Assembly (NCBI RefSeq): GCF_037977055.1
Contig: NZ_CP150274.1
Coordinates: 1,736,001-1,800,000 of the forward strand
From: Paenibacillus sp. FSL K6-1096
GTDB taxonomy: Bacteria; Bacillota; Bacilli; Paenibacillales; Paenibacillaceae
Reading direction: 5' to 3'
Length of the DNA: 64,000 nt
The notes under the pieces were generated by a model, which saw only the letters and a program-made list of their open reading frames with translations, did not search any database and was not told the DNA's origin. Within the stretch, counting starts at the first letter, position 1, and every line of letters begins with the position of its first letter. The translations under genes were made by a program, and so were the position numbers. This document shows, piece by piece, positions 52,948 to 61,713 of this stretch.

Positions 52948-52951
52948 ATTT

Positions 52952-52980
52952 AACCCCGAATAAATTATCCGGGGTTTTAT
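52952..52980. terminator. Bidirectional terminator
   Basis: AACCCCG-aataaattat-CGGGGTTTTATT, serving both sides. Confidence 0.65.
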
Positions 52981-53462
52981 TATGTACTAAAGCCGTTTTT
53001 AATTATGCGCCCCAGTTCTGAGGTATACTTGGTAAGTCGTAAGCTTATCTCAGTGCGCATCACATCCCGTGTGAGTCCAAATCGCTCCTCGTAACCACGG
53101 CAAAAGACTTTATGATATATGACGAAATCGGTATGTTCGTCTAGGACAAAACGGATGTTCCTTTGCTTCAGCTCCTTCTGAAGTCTTTGAGTATCCTGCA
53201 TGACCTTTCTTTGGATGGCCTCACCGGCTAGCAGACAAGCCCGCTTAAGGATGCTGCTGGAGTGCTCCAGTTCTCGCAGACTCTTGGTGACCATCGTATC
53301 TATATGAGGTAACAAGATCAGATCCCTTATTATGGTCCGCTCTTCAGCAGTGAGCATCCTATTACTGCCACCAGCCGCCTGTTCCGCTTTCTCATACGCC
53401 TGAACGTGCTCCGTCATGAGCATCTTAGTCTTCCAACGCTCGTTGCCATCCAACTTACTCAT
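52980..53462 (-). CDS. Hypothetical protein, 160 residues
   Basis: Helical, charged; starts MSKLDGNERWKTKMLMTEHV. Contains LLPHIDTMVTKSLRELEHSS and a C-terminal YHKVFCRGYEERFGLTRDVM. Not recognised. It overlaps the preceding wHTH gene by 4 bp, so both form an operon with the frameshifted gene at 53754. Confidence 0.6.
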   Translation of the reverse strand: MSKLDGNERWKTKMLMTEHVQAYEKAEQAAGGSNRMLTAEERTIIRDLILLPHIDTMVTKSLRELEHSSSILKRACLLAGEAIQRKVMQDTQRLQKELKQRNIRFVLDEHTDFVIYHKVFCRGYEERFGLTRDVMRTEISLRLTKYTSELGRIIKNGFST

Positions 53463-53761
53463 AGCAACCTCCTAATGGTATAGCCAGTAATCCCACGCTG
53501 CGCCGTCTGTGCGCCTCCCTGCGGTGCTGAATCATCTGATAAATGGCGTTCCCATCCCTCCACTATTACCGCTGTCTGAATGGGCTTACCCGCATCCCAT
53601 ACTATATAATGCTCTGCCGCCAGCACTTTAAAACCTTTGATCACATCCGCCGGCCTCCGCCCGCTTAATTTCCCCAGTTCCCGGATCGTTGGCATCCTTT
53701 TAAAAGGATACTTAAACTGGACGATGATCCTAAGCAGCTTACGCGGGGTATCGTCAAGCAT
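53459..53761 (-). CDS. Winged-helix DNA-binding protein, small
   Basis: 100 residues. N-terminal winged helix like the LexA DNA-binding domain: LRIIVQFKYPFKRMPTIREL, GKLSGRRPADVIKGFKVLAA, then IVWDAGKPIQTAVIVEGWER. No LexA protease domain. Likely local regulator of the operon. Confidence 0.7.
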   Translation of the reverse strand: MLDDTPRKLLRIIVQFKYPFKRMPTIRELGKLSGRRPADVIKGFKVLAAEHYIVWDAGKPIQTAVIVEGWERHLSDDSAPQGGAQTAQRGITGYTIRRLL

Positions 53762-53950
53762 GCTGCCGCTCCGGCACCGGACGCCAAGACAAAATATTGG
53801 CCGTCAGGAACACACGGGGCTGGCCGGTGCTCAAACAAGTAGCCCGGATTCGACCGCCCCGAATCCCGCGCACCTCATTTTCCGTTGTGTGATCTTGCCC
53901 GCTTTGTCCAGATATATCAATTCTATGGTTTGGCCGATGCTCATCTTCAT
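53754..53950 (-). pseudogene. Small conserved protein gene with a frameshift
   Basis: ATG 53950 has GGAGGCGATCAGTC upstream. Frame one encodes MKMSIGQTIELIYLDKAGKI, then a stop at 53831; continuing in another frame gives VRGIRGGRIRATCLSTGQPR and ILSWRPVPER, which together form the usual small WYL-like protein of Paenibacillus. A one-base indel near 53880 separates them. It is either broken or a sequencing/programmed frameshift. Confidence 0.65.
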
Positions 53951-54043
53951 GACTGATCGCCTCCGAATTAAATAAGAACACTTGTTTGTATTATACCCAA
54001 ACAAATGTTCTCTAATCAATCATGATTATATGCCTATCTTCCC

Positions 54044-54108
54044 ATTATTATGTACTTTTAATGTCTTAAATCTATATATCCCAAATATAAGAATTAATGT
54101 TTAGACAT
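54044..54108 (+). promoter_or_regulatory. Conserved upstream element, copy 1
   Basis: About 65 bp (TTATGTAC..TGTCTTAAATCTA..TTTAGACAT) found before three adjacent secreted-protein genes. Ends 136 bp before TTG 54244. Arms TGTCT..AGACA are an inverted pair. Confidence 0.6.
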
Positions 54109-54243
54109 ATCCCAATTATTGCCTTAGGATAGTCCAGGCAACTGAATACAAATTAATCTACGAAAGGGGAAATAAGACTGTTGTATATTGAGTACATAGA
54201 AAACTATTAATGATGACTTAAAAATTATTGTGAGGTGGGTTAA

Positions 54244-55449
54244 TTGAAAAAGGTATTATTAATCATTGTTTTATTGTTTGCGGCGCTGCCTATGCAGGGG
54301 GCTTTTGCAGCCAACTATGACCCAGACAATTATATTGATGGGGTTAAGTATACGGTGACTGATACCGGGCAGGATGTAACCAGTATTTTAACAGACAAAA
54401 AATACGGTACATCAAATCCTTATATTACGCTTAAAGCTTATGGTACCAAAAATAGTAGATTAACAGTGGAATTTGCTGCGCCTGTTAATATTGCGTATAT
54501 AACGATACGGGCACAGTATCCGGCTTTTGTAGCTTTTTATGGCGAAGACGGTGCTTATTTAGGGCAGACCAATGCTAACCGCGATCCTGTTGTTTCAAGG
54601 TACAACAATGTTAAGAGTGCGCAGATATACCATCCTTATGACTTTGATAATCAGATTTATGAGGTAGGGTTTCATGCTTTCATATCGGATACGCCGACAC
54701 CAACGCCGACGCCAACTGCTACACCAACACCGACCGCTACACCTCAACCTACACCAACAGCAACACCTGAACCTACACCAACAGCAACACCTGAACCTAC
54801 ACCAACAGCAACACTTGAACCTACACCAAGCCCTACTCCAACACCAGCACTGGAGCCCACTCTTGATGTAGCCATCGCACCAGAAAAGATTGGTTTAGGC
54901 AAAGAATTTACAGCTGATGTATCCCTAAAAAATGTGAAGGATATTTATGCGGAAGACTTTGAAGTGAAGTACGACAAGGAACACTTGCAATACCTCGGGT
55001 TTGAAGAGGTAACCGGCTTTAAGGTGTACAATAATCCCGTTGATAAAAACGGCGTTGTCCGCTTTGTAGTAGCCAGCCAAGGTGAAGAATACGGCATCAA
55101 CGAAGACACAGTTGTTGTAAAACTCAAGTTTAAGGCCAAAGCCAAAGGTACAGCCATTGTCGATGCAACCAAAGCGAGGATTGCAGATACCGAAGAGGAA
55201 TATGACCTGGAGAAAGATAACTGCCTAGAAGACAGTGTAATCATCGAGGCAACAGACGTCAATAAGTCTGGTACGTATACTCTTGTTGACCTTGCTATTG
55301 ATGCCAGGTACTTCAAATATTTTGCGCCTGATGTTGATCCGGTAAAATACAATGCAGACCAAGCCGGCGATGAATATGTAAATGATGATGACTTGCTTTT
55401 TATTGTTGATCAGATTTTAAACAACCCGGATTATTTGCCGAATACTTAA
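54244..55449 (+). CDS. Secreted protein with cohesin-like and dockerin-like domains
   Basis: 401 residues. Signal peptide (cleavage near GAFAAN), an N-terminal F5/8-like sandwich (about 25-145), a Pro/Thr linker of [12 protein letters not shown] repeats (about 150-205), a cohesin-like domain ([20 protein letters not shown] at 205-330) and a dockerin-like end with two Ca-binding repeats ([20 protein letters not shown] and [19 protein letters not shown]). Cohesin and dockerin on one chain in a non-cellulosomal bacterium suggests self-assembly or binding to other dockerin proteins. Start TTG 54244 after GAGGTGGG. Confidence 0.78.
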   Translation: MKKVLLIIVLLFAALPMQGAFAANYDPDNYIDGVKYTVTDTGQDVTSILTDKKYGTSNPYITLKAYGTKNSRLTVEFAAPVNIAYITIRAQYPAFVAFYGEDGAYLGQTNANRDPVVSRYNNVKSAQIYHPYDFDNQIYEVGFHAFISDTPTPTPTPTATPTPTATPQPTPTATPEPTPTATPEPTPTATLEPTPSPTPTPALEPTLDVAIAPEKIGLGKEFTADVSLKNVKDIYAEDFEVKYDKEHLQYLGFEEVTGFKVYNNPVDKNGVVRFVVASQGEEYGINEDTVVVKLKFKAKAKGTAIVDATKARIADTEEEYDLEKDNCLEDSVIIEATDVNKSGTYTLVDLAIDARYFKYFAPDVDPVKYNADQAGDEYVNDDDLLFIVDQILNNPDYLPNT

Positions 55450-55528
55450 CTAATGAATAAAAAATGAGCTCGCCGACCGTTTAAGGTTGACAGGCTTTTT
55501 AACTTTTCTTGAGTTAACCACCTGTTTC

Positions 55529-55593
55529 CATAATTATGTACTTTCGATGTCTTAAATCTATTTATCCCATATATAAGATTTTTTGTTTAGACA
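55529..55593 (+). promoter_or_regulatory. Conserved upstream element, copy 2
   Basis: Nearly identical to copy 1 (TTATGTACTTTCGATGTCTT..TTTAGACA), ending 60 bp before GTG 55653. Confidence 0.6.
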
Positions 55594-55652
55594 ATACTCA
55601 CCTTTAATTTTACTATTACAACATCTAATTCTATAAAAGGTGGAATATATAA

Positions 55653-56447
55653 GTGTCTAAAAGATTGAAAGTTATTTTTTCATCATTGGCAGTGGCTTTA
55701 ATCATCGCTCTAGTTTCATCGCTTTATCCAGCCTCTCCGTCGTATGCTTACACCGGTGGATTATTAAATGGGAAGAGTATAAATTACGGTCCGAATGAAA
55801 TTACGATAAATGGAACGTTTTCAGAACTTACAGATAATAATGAAACTACATCTTACAGTTTAGGAGGATATAACTCACCTTCTATTAAAACTATTTGGTA
55901 CAAATTTCCTGAGGTTGCCTCAATTAATGCTTATCAGATAAAAGCGATCACAAATAAAATGAAATTTAGTTTTTATGATCTTACTGGTAATTTGATAGGA
56001 GATGTGGCTTCACCTGATGTTAGCGGCACGAAAATTGATGGGCTTTCATTTGATAATGTCTCTAAAATTGCTATAACAAATACTACAAATTCTGCATTTG
56101 GAATTTATGAAGTTGACTTTTTTGGGGAGGAACATGCTGCTTCAACACCAACACCTGAGCCTATACCAACCGTAACACCTGAACCATCACCTTCCGCAAC
56201 TCCAGAAGTACCTTCGGGTGGTCGTGCGATTCTCACAATCACTTTAACCACTGGTCTAGATAAAGAATTCGATCTTCCTATTTCTGAAGTTAATGAATTT
56301 CTTAACTGGTACGACTCGACGAACGGATCTGCTCGGTACGGAATTGATAAGCACGACAACAACAAAGGCCCGTTCAGTAAACGAACTGAATACGTAATAC
56401 ATGATAAGATCCTAACCTTTGAAGTAAGTGAGTACACAGCTCAGTAA
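55653..56447 (+). CDS. Secreted protein with shared C-terminal module
   Basis: 264 residues, start GTG 55653. Signal peptide, a beta-rich N-terminal domain (about 35-165), Pro/Thr-rich linker (EPIPTVTPEPSPSATPE), and a C-terminal 80-residue module (KEFDLPISEVNEFLNWYDST, KHDNNKGPF, DKILTFEVSEY) that is also in the protein at 59675. The module appears in other Paenibacillus surface proteins; function unknown. A terminator follows. Confidence 0.72.
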   Translation: MSKRLKVIFSSLAVALIIALVSSLYPASPSYAYTGGLLNGKSINYGPNEITINGTFSELTDNNETTSYSLGGYNSPSIKTIWYKFPEVASINAYQIKAITNKMKFSFYDLTGNLIGDVASPDVSGTKIDGLSFDNVSKIAITNTTNSAFGIYEVDFFGEEHAASTPTPEPIPTVTPEPSPSATPEVPSGGRAILTITLTTGLDKEFDLPISEVNEFLNWYDSTNGSARYGIDKHDNNKGPFSKRTEYVIHDKILTFEVSEYTAQ

Positions 56448-56451
56448 AAAC

Positions 56452-56487
56452 AAAACCGTCTGGCATACGCCAGGCGGTTTTGTTTTT
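56452..56487 (+). terminator. Terminator
   Basis: AAAACCGTCTGGC-atac-GCCAGGCGGTTTTGTTTTT. Confidence 0.85.
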
Positions 56488-56507
56488 ATCGACTCAGCCT
56501 TCATTCT

Positions 56508-56573
56508 CATAATTGTGTACATTAATCGAAAACATCTAATAAATCCATTTTTTAGGTTTTAATGTTTAGACAT
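56508..56573 (+). promoter_or_regulatory. Conserved upstream element, copy 3
   Basis: Diverged copy keeping CATAATTGTGTAC at the left and TGTTTAGACAT at the right, 150 bp before ATG 56723. Confidence 0.55.
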
Positions 56574-56722
56574 AGTCTTTTTTTCATAATAGTATTTTTT
56601 TGTAGATTTCAAAGGTTGAAATTTTTTTGATAAAAAAATCTATATTATAAAAAGGAGGCGTGCAATAAGAACGGCATACGAACTAAAGTCAGAGACTTAA
56701 GTTATATAATGGAGGGTTAACA

Positions 56723-58663
56723 TTGAAACGTAAAATATTAGTAATACTCTTAGTTTTCAGTCTATTAATTATTCCGAGTACTCGAAATCTTCCCCAGGTA
56801 CACGCTACTCCATTGTTGAAGGAACCAGTTAAGTGGGCAATAAAGGAGTTAATCAAAAAAGAGACAAAATCCGCAGCAGAATCCATTTTGGTAAAGCAAG
56901 GTGTAAGAACAACAGAAAAAAGGGCGTTAGAGAAGGCGAATGAACGGTGGTTTCAGAGGCTTACTGCGGAGGAAGTTGCGGGCGTGCAAAAGGCTGTAGA
57001 ATTTGCGGTCCCTAGTGGTACGCCTGGTTGGCTTAAGACAGTTGTAGGTGCGGGTATGTGGATTTCGGGTGCGGATTTAGCTTATGAGATTTACGACTAT
57101 ATGCGCCCGTCTAATGTTGGTGTTCCTGATTCCGTGTCTTACTATACGACTTCGGATTATACACAAAATGATCTTACTGGCATGGTTTTAAGTTCCGATA
57201 AAATTGAACGGTTCAAACAGTATCGTCCTATATATGCTTGGCTTGACCCTGTAGTACACTCCTTTGCAGACGGAATTGTTGTTAAAGTTGATGGTAAATT
57301 TTATTTCCGGTTGCATGGAGTGGATTACCTATTTACCAATGGTTACGATTATGAGAATACCGCAACATATCCTCATTATGTAGACTCGTACGATTGGAAC
57401 AATGGTTACTGGAGCTTATTTGCTTTACCACCTGAACCTACATCAAGTGTAGATAAGAATTTTGTGTATATCGCATTAGCTTATCCTTATGGCTCTCAAA
57501 TTATTTACGCTCTCAATCCAAGTACGAGTGAAGTAGAACGAAAAGGTTTTTTGGATGCAGCTTATCATTCTAACATGTCTTATGGTTACGCTAAAGTTCC
57601 GAAGTCTGTGCTTGAAGCAGATATGAGTACAGGTGTTGGCAGGTACAGTGTACTGATTAACAGCAGTGAAGGCGGTGACTATGAAATTGATCGCAATGCT
57701 AAGACAGCCCCGGAATTGGTTCCTATTCCTGATGAACTTAAAGAGGCATGGCCTAATGATTCTGAAGGCGTTGAGATTTTGTTTCCTGATCCGGATTTCT
57801 TCCCAGATACTACCGCGACGATAATCGCCAATCCGCAAATTGTGACCAACCCAGTGCCTGAGCCTAAACCGTCTGCACAGCCTACAGTAGCGCCTAATCC
57901 ATCCGCGCAGCCTACATCAACACCTAACCCGTCTGCACAACCAACTGCCGAGCCAAGTCCATCTATAGAACCTACACCAAATGTTGATCCTACACCGTCA
58001 GCAGTACCAAGTACACAACCTACTAATCCTCCTGTTATAGGTGGGGAAGATCCTAATCCAACATCATCACCAGACGACGATGACGACGATGGCTACAACG
58101 GTCCACCTATTGACTTTCCTGAAACTCCAGAGGAAGCGATAGCTGAAGGTTGGGAGGATGTTACTCCTCCACTTATAAAAGAATATAAAGATCCAAAGAC
58201 AGGTACTGTGGTGAAATTTAATACTAAGACATGGGAGATCACTTATAATAAATATTATGAAGTTGAAATCATAAATCCTCAAGGAAAACCGATTGGCGAA
58301 ATTGATGAAATTGATATGGAAAAAGAGATTTTTTATGAAGATAAAGCTGCTAAAGGTCTTGAAATTATTAATCCCTCAACAGGCCTACCAGCCCAAACCG
58401 CGCAACAATGGGCCGAAAAACAAATATTAGACAAAACACGAAAACGTATTGATGAAGCTCTCAAAACTGGAATCGCTACGCGAGCAACAAAAAGTGGATC
58501 TAAAATAGTACCAGATATTGAACTAATCAGAAACTTCAAGGAGTTTGTTTTTAGGCTAGATGGAGATTCTGCAGATTTAATACAAGCGACTGATAATGTT
58601 GTAAATCAGCTTAGAGAGGAATATCCTGATTATAAATTCAGTGCTACCTATGGAGGTAAATAG
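56723..58663 (+). CDS. Polymorphic-toxin-like secreted protein with C-terminal nuclease-like domain
   Basis: 646 residues. Signal peptide (residues 1-29), an N-terminal domain without a recognised family, a helical region, then a Pro/Ser/Thr linker of PNPSAQPT-type repeats and an Asp-rich string (about 380-455), then a C-terminal domain of about 170 residues. That domain holds GEIDEIDMEKEIFYEDKAAK, with a D..(E/D)-x-K core, and QQWAEKQILDKTRKRIDEAL, seen in restriction-nuclease-like toxins. A short gene follows at 3 bp, as for immunity proteins. Delivery route unknown; Sec export is implied. Toxin identity is inference. Confidence 0.72.
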   Translation: MKRKILVILLVFSLLIIPSTRNLPQVHATPLLKEPVKWAIKELIKKETKSAAESILVKQGVRTTEKRALEKANERWFQRLTAEEVAGVQKAVEFAVPSGTPGWLKTVVGAGMWISGADLAYEIYDYMRPSNVGVPDSVSYYTTSDYTQNDLTGMVLSSDKIERFKQYRPIYAWLDPVVHSFADGIVVKVDGKFYFRLHGVDYLFTNGYDYENTATYPHYVDSYDWNNGYWSLFALPPEPTSSVDKNFVYIALAYPYGSQIIYALNPSTSEVERKGFLDAAYHSNMSYGYAKVPKSVLEADMSTGVGRYSVLINSSEGGDYEIDRNAKTAPELVPIPDELKEAWPNDSEGVEILFPDPDFFPDTTATIIANPQIVTNPVPEPKPSAQPTVAPNPSAQPTSTPNPSAQPTAEPSPSIEPTPNVDPTPSAVPSTQPTNPPVIGGEDPNPTSSPDDDDDDGYNGPPIDFPETPEEAIAEGWEDVTPPLIKEYKDPKTGTVVKFNTKTWEITYNKYYEVEIINPQGKPIGEIDEIDMEKEIFYEDKAAKGLEIINPSTGLPAQTAQQWAEKQILDKTRKRIDEALKTGIATRATKSGSKIVPDIELIRNFKEFVFRLDGDSADLIQATDNVVNQLREEYPDYKFSATYGGK

Positions 58664-58666
58664 TAT

Positions 58667-58996
58667 ATGACAGTAAGCGCATTTGTTCTTAATGCACAAA
58701 ATGATTTTGAAGAAAAATTTTTCATTCCAATTGCTGGTGAAGCTTTTTTTTATAAATGCTGGGTACCTGGAATTCAAGCTTTAAAGTTGAAATGGTTGAG
58801 TTGTTTTCAGGTAGGTCTTGATACAAGATTGGAAGATTTGCCCAACTTATTTGCAGAACTAGAGCAATTGAAAAAATGGGCAGACCTTAATCTTAAGGGT
58901 GATGAGAAAGAACATTTCTTTACGAGAGTAACCTTATTTGAGGAACAATTACCAAAAGCATTTCAACGTAAGGACGCTGTTGTTTTTATCGGTTAA
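58667..58996 (+). CDS. Putative immunity protein
   Basis: 109 residues, acidic, no signal peptide, starting MTVSAFVLNAQNDFEEKFFI and with LPNLFAELEQLKKWADLNLK. It begins 3 bp after the toxin-like gene (AAGGAG-type site GGAGGTAAATAGT) and ends in a terminator. Its place and size fit a cognate immunity protein; I cannot name its family. Confidence 0.6.
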   Translation: MTVSAFVLNAQNDFEEKFFIPIAGEAFFYKCWVPGIQALKLKWLSCFQVGLDTRLEDLPNLFAELEQLKKWADLNLKGDEKEHFFTRVTLFEEQLPKAFQRKDAVVFIG

Positions 58997-59047
58997 GAAC
59001 TTAATTTAACAAAGAAACTTTACACGCATTAACCCCAAAAACACAAA

Positions 59048-59080
59048 GACCCGTCAGGCATAAGCCCGGCGGGTTATTTT
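59048..59080 (+). terminator. Terminator after the immunity-like gene
   Basis: ACCCGTCAGG/CCCGGCGGGT hairpin with TTATTTT; imperfect stem. Confidence 0.55.
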
Positions 59081-59265
59081 ATGTACGCTCTGAATTCAAA
59101 ACGATCTCGTTTGAACCATTTCCATGCAATCTTAACCATACACGGATGATACCCTTCTACTTCTGGATAATCATTATATTGGTGCCAGACAGATACTTTC
59201 GTTTGTGAAATGTCCGCAATCATGAAGTCTGTATCGCTCTCTAGGACTTTATATGTAGTACTCAA
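59074..59265 (-). CDS. Small hypothetical protein, 63 residues
   Basis: Starts at TTG 59265 (AGGAG eight bases upstream) though GTG 59274 is also in frame. Contains TDFMIADISQTKVSVWHQYN. Unknown. Follows the gene at 59277 by 11 bp on the same strand. Confidence 0.55.
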   Translation of the reverse strand: MSTTYKVLESDTDFMIADISQTKVSVWHQYNDYPEVEGYHPCMVKIAWKWFKRDRFEFRAYIK

Positions 59266-59276
59266 AACAATCACTC

Positions 59277-59540
59277 CTACGTATAGTAACGAATCTTTAA
59301 TGTACTACTTTTGCCACTCGGCGTAGAGAAAAGAATCTCATCAATTCTCTTTTTATAATCGTACATCGCTTCGCAACAAATTGGCATCCTGTGATTTCCA
59401 TCTTGCGCAGGGTATCCACCAAGGTTTTTATGAACCTCACCAGATACTACATCTACATACTCTGCCCCTGCCTCACGAGCTTCATCTACTAGTCTTTTAA
59501 CTTCGCGGAGAAATTCACTTCTTTTTGGAGTTTGACTCAT
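59277..59540 (-). CDS. Small conserved hypothetical protein
   Basis: 87 residues with VDVVSGEVHKNLGGYP and GNHRMPICCEAMYDYKKR and a basic end. Similar short proteins occur near HNH or restriction genes in other bacteria; no catalytic role known. Weak ribosome site. Confidence 0.6.
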   Translation of the reverse strand: MSQTPKRSEFLREVKRLVDEAREAGAEYVDVVSGEVHKNLGGYPAQDGNHRMPICCEAMYDYKKRIDEILFSTPSGKSSTLKIRYYT

Positions 59541-59674
59541 AACTCATCCCGCTTTCTGCTTATATACGACCAGTATATTTTATTTGGAACATTATGTATA
59601 TGTAGGTAAGAGAACTTTTCCTGAACACAAAGAAATACCCCACCAGTAATGGCGGGATAGGCTAAGACAATATT

Positions 59675-60553
59675 CTATTCTGCGGAGTATTCGTCCACAC
59701 TGAATGTAAGTATCTTATCAAAGATTACATAATCTTTACGGCTGGTAAATGGCCCTTTGTTGTTATCATGTTTATTAATACCATAATGGGCCGATCCAGA
59801 GGCAGTGTCGTACCAGTTTAAAAAGGCATTGACCTCAGACATAGGAAGATCAAATTCTTTTTCAAGTCCATTGGTCATCGTTACGACCAAGATTGCTCGG
59901 TTACCTGTTGGCTGTTCTGGAGTCGGTGACGGTGTTACCGTAGGTGTTGGCTCAACGGTTGGTTCTGGTGTGATAGTAGGCGTTGCTGTTGGTGCTATAG
60001 TCGGCTCAGGTGTCACAGAACCTATAGTAACTTCCGTAATATCGATCCAAGTTTGACTTGAAGTAGCTACTATTCGAATCCCGCTATATTTTCCGGGGGT
60101 TATTTCGAACGGATCAAGAATGGTATAGGATTTAAGAGCATGGTGTTCCACACTTTTAGTAATATTGCCAGTTATCTTTACCCAAGTGTCGGACTTTAAA
60201 CCGTATAAACTATAGGTAACATCAGATTTAGGATTTGCAGTGGCCGATAACTGAACAAAATCAAGATATAGTTCTTCAGGAAAAATAATATCTAGTGTGC
60301 CATTGTACCCCCCACTGTTCCAAAAACTTTCTAAATTCGAATCTATTACATTGTTAGGGGTCATATCGAGATATGACTTATTTGCAGATGCTATAGTACC
60401 TGCAGGCGGTGTTACTCCCTGCATTCCATTAACTACTTTCCCGCCCTCAGCATATGAAACATCCCCTTGAACTGTTGGGTGGATTAAAATAATAGATAAC
60501 AATAGACTCACCGCCATTACCAACTTACTTATAATGCTCATTCTCTTTTTCAC
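59675..60553 (-). CDS. Secreted protein with F5/8-like domain and shared C-terminal module
   Basis: 292 residues, start GTG 60553 (AAAGGAGATGG upstream). Signal peptide, an F5/8 type C-like sandwich (about 45-180, WNSGGYNGTLDIIFPEELYL, and YSGIRIVATSSQTWIDITEV), a Pro/Thr linker (TPEPTIAPTATPTITPEP), then the same C-terminal 80-residue module as the protein at 55653 (KEFDLPMSEVNAFLNWYDTA). Likely carbohydrate-binding or surface protein. Opposite strand to the cluster. Confidence 0.75.
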   Translation of the reverse strand: MKKRMSIISKLVMAVSLLLSIILIHPTVQGDVSYAEGGKVVNGMQGVTPPAGTIASANKSYLDMTPNNVIDSNLESFWNSGGYNGTLDIIFPEELYLDFVQLSATANPKSDVTYSLYGLKSDTWVKITGNITKSVEHHALKSYTILDPFEITPGKYSGIRIVATSSQTWIDITEVTIGSVTPEPTIAPTATPTITPEPTVEPTPTVTPSPTPEQPTGNRAILVVTMTNGLEKEFDLPMSEVNAFLNWYDTASGSAHYGINKHDNNKGPFTSRKDYVIFDKILTFSVDEYSAE

Positions 60554-60824
60554 AAATGTCCATCTCCTTTAATATGTATGCTTCAAGCCTACAACAAAAA
60601 GAGGCGAACAAACAGTCTGTTTCTCGACAGCAATTTACAATACACTTAAGGGTTATTGAGGAAATATGTGGAATGATAAAGAAGTGAGGGAACAGGTGAA
60701 AGGCATTGCAGAGGTATCTGCTGATCCTGATCGAGCTTCGGACTCACCAGGGATTTGATTCGCACAGAGATCAGCCTGCGGCTGACCCGATAAACGGCTG
60801 TTTAGCTAAGTCTCTAGAGTTTAA

Positions 60825-60858
60825 AAAGCCCGTCAATCATATCAGATTGACGGGCTTT
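60825..60858 (-). terminator. Terminator of the alpha/beta hydrolase gene
   Basis: AAAGCCCGTCAATC-atatca-GATTGACGGGCTTT with T-run on the minus strand. Confidence 0.85.
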
Positions 60859-60889
60859 ACCCTTGAAACTCATATCATATTAATGACGA

Positions 60890-61711
60890 TTAAATATAAT
60901 TAGCAATACACTTAGCTACTTTTTTGTATTCTCCGATAACGGACGTATGTGTCCCAAACTCCAAATAATAACTAAGTGAACCCACAATACCTGCTAAAAG
61001 GCACTTGCTACTCTCAGCTGTAGCCGTCATATCCGTCCCACTATGCACTACTAAAGTAGGGACATCCAACTTAGGTAGCATATCAGTTAAGTCGCATGAT
61101 TGTAACGCTTTAATATCTGCAATACAAGCTGCTGCGCTTACTGACATATCCGGAATGCGGGCAATTAAGTCTCTGGTTCTTTCCTGGTTGTTGATAGCTT
61201 CAAATTCACCGATCATCATTTGCTGAAATGCTGCTACTAATTGATCCCCGGACATTTCACTAAAAGGTGCCATGCTAGGCCATGATGCTGCGCTCTGAAG
61301 TAAACCTAGTTTTGTTACCTTCATTCCATCTATAACAGCTTTAGCTGCTACAGTCCCACCCATTGAATGACCAAATACATAAAGCCCCTCTGTAAATATA
61401 GCACTATCTTGCATGGCTTTAACAAATCCACACACGATATCAGACAAACTACTTATTGTTTCAAGCGGATCTCCTCCAGATGCTCCATGTCCGGGATTAT
61501 CCATTTGAAATACACAAACATCAGGTCTTAGCAAGGCTAATTCATTACACATGTCAGTGGTAGTTTCAGCATTACCGAGAGCTCCATGTAACACTAATAC
61601 TGTTTTTTCAGGCAAGGTACTACCAGCATAACGACTATAATAAGCAATCGGAATGCCCCCCACTTCAATAACTGCTTTACCAACAACTACTGCATTTTTC
61701 GTCTCATTCAT
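60890..61711 (-). CDS. Alpha/beta hydrolase
   Basis: About 273 residues: oxyanion HGALGNAETT, nucleophile elbow GHSMGG, acid VVHSGTDMTA, and catalytic His in FGTHTSVI. No signal peptide. ATG 61711 is chosen because GGAGG lies nine bases upstream. It is 2 bp after the prepilin peptidase stop and co-transcribed with it; esterase or thioesterase substrate unknown. Confidence 0.83.
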   Translation of the reverse strand: MNETKNAVVVGKAVIEVGGIPIAYYSRYAGSTLPEKTVLVLHGALGNAETTTDMCNELALLRPDVCVFQMDNPGHGASGGDPLETISSLSDIVCGFVKAMQDSAIFTEGLYVFGHSMGGTVAAKAVIDGMKVTKLGLLQSAASWPSMAPFSEMSGDQLVAAFQQMMIGEFEAINNQERTRDLIARIPDMSVSAAACIADIKALQSCDLTDMLPKLDVPTLVVHSGTDMTATAESSKCLLAGIVGSLSYYLEFGTHTSVIGEYKKVAKCIANYI

Positions 61712-61713
61712 CA

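Noticed and set aside
54700..54860. CRISPR-like or satellite repeat in the Pro/Thr linker region
   Set aside because: The repeats are in-frame codons for [12 protein letters not shown] linkers; no CRISPR array is present anywhere in the window.
60667..60765. Short plus-strand ORF (about 30 residues) near 60667
   Set aside because: No ribosome site and no recognisable content; may be chance.
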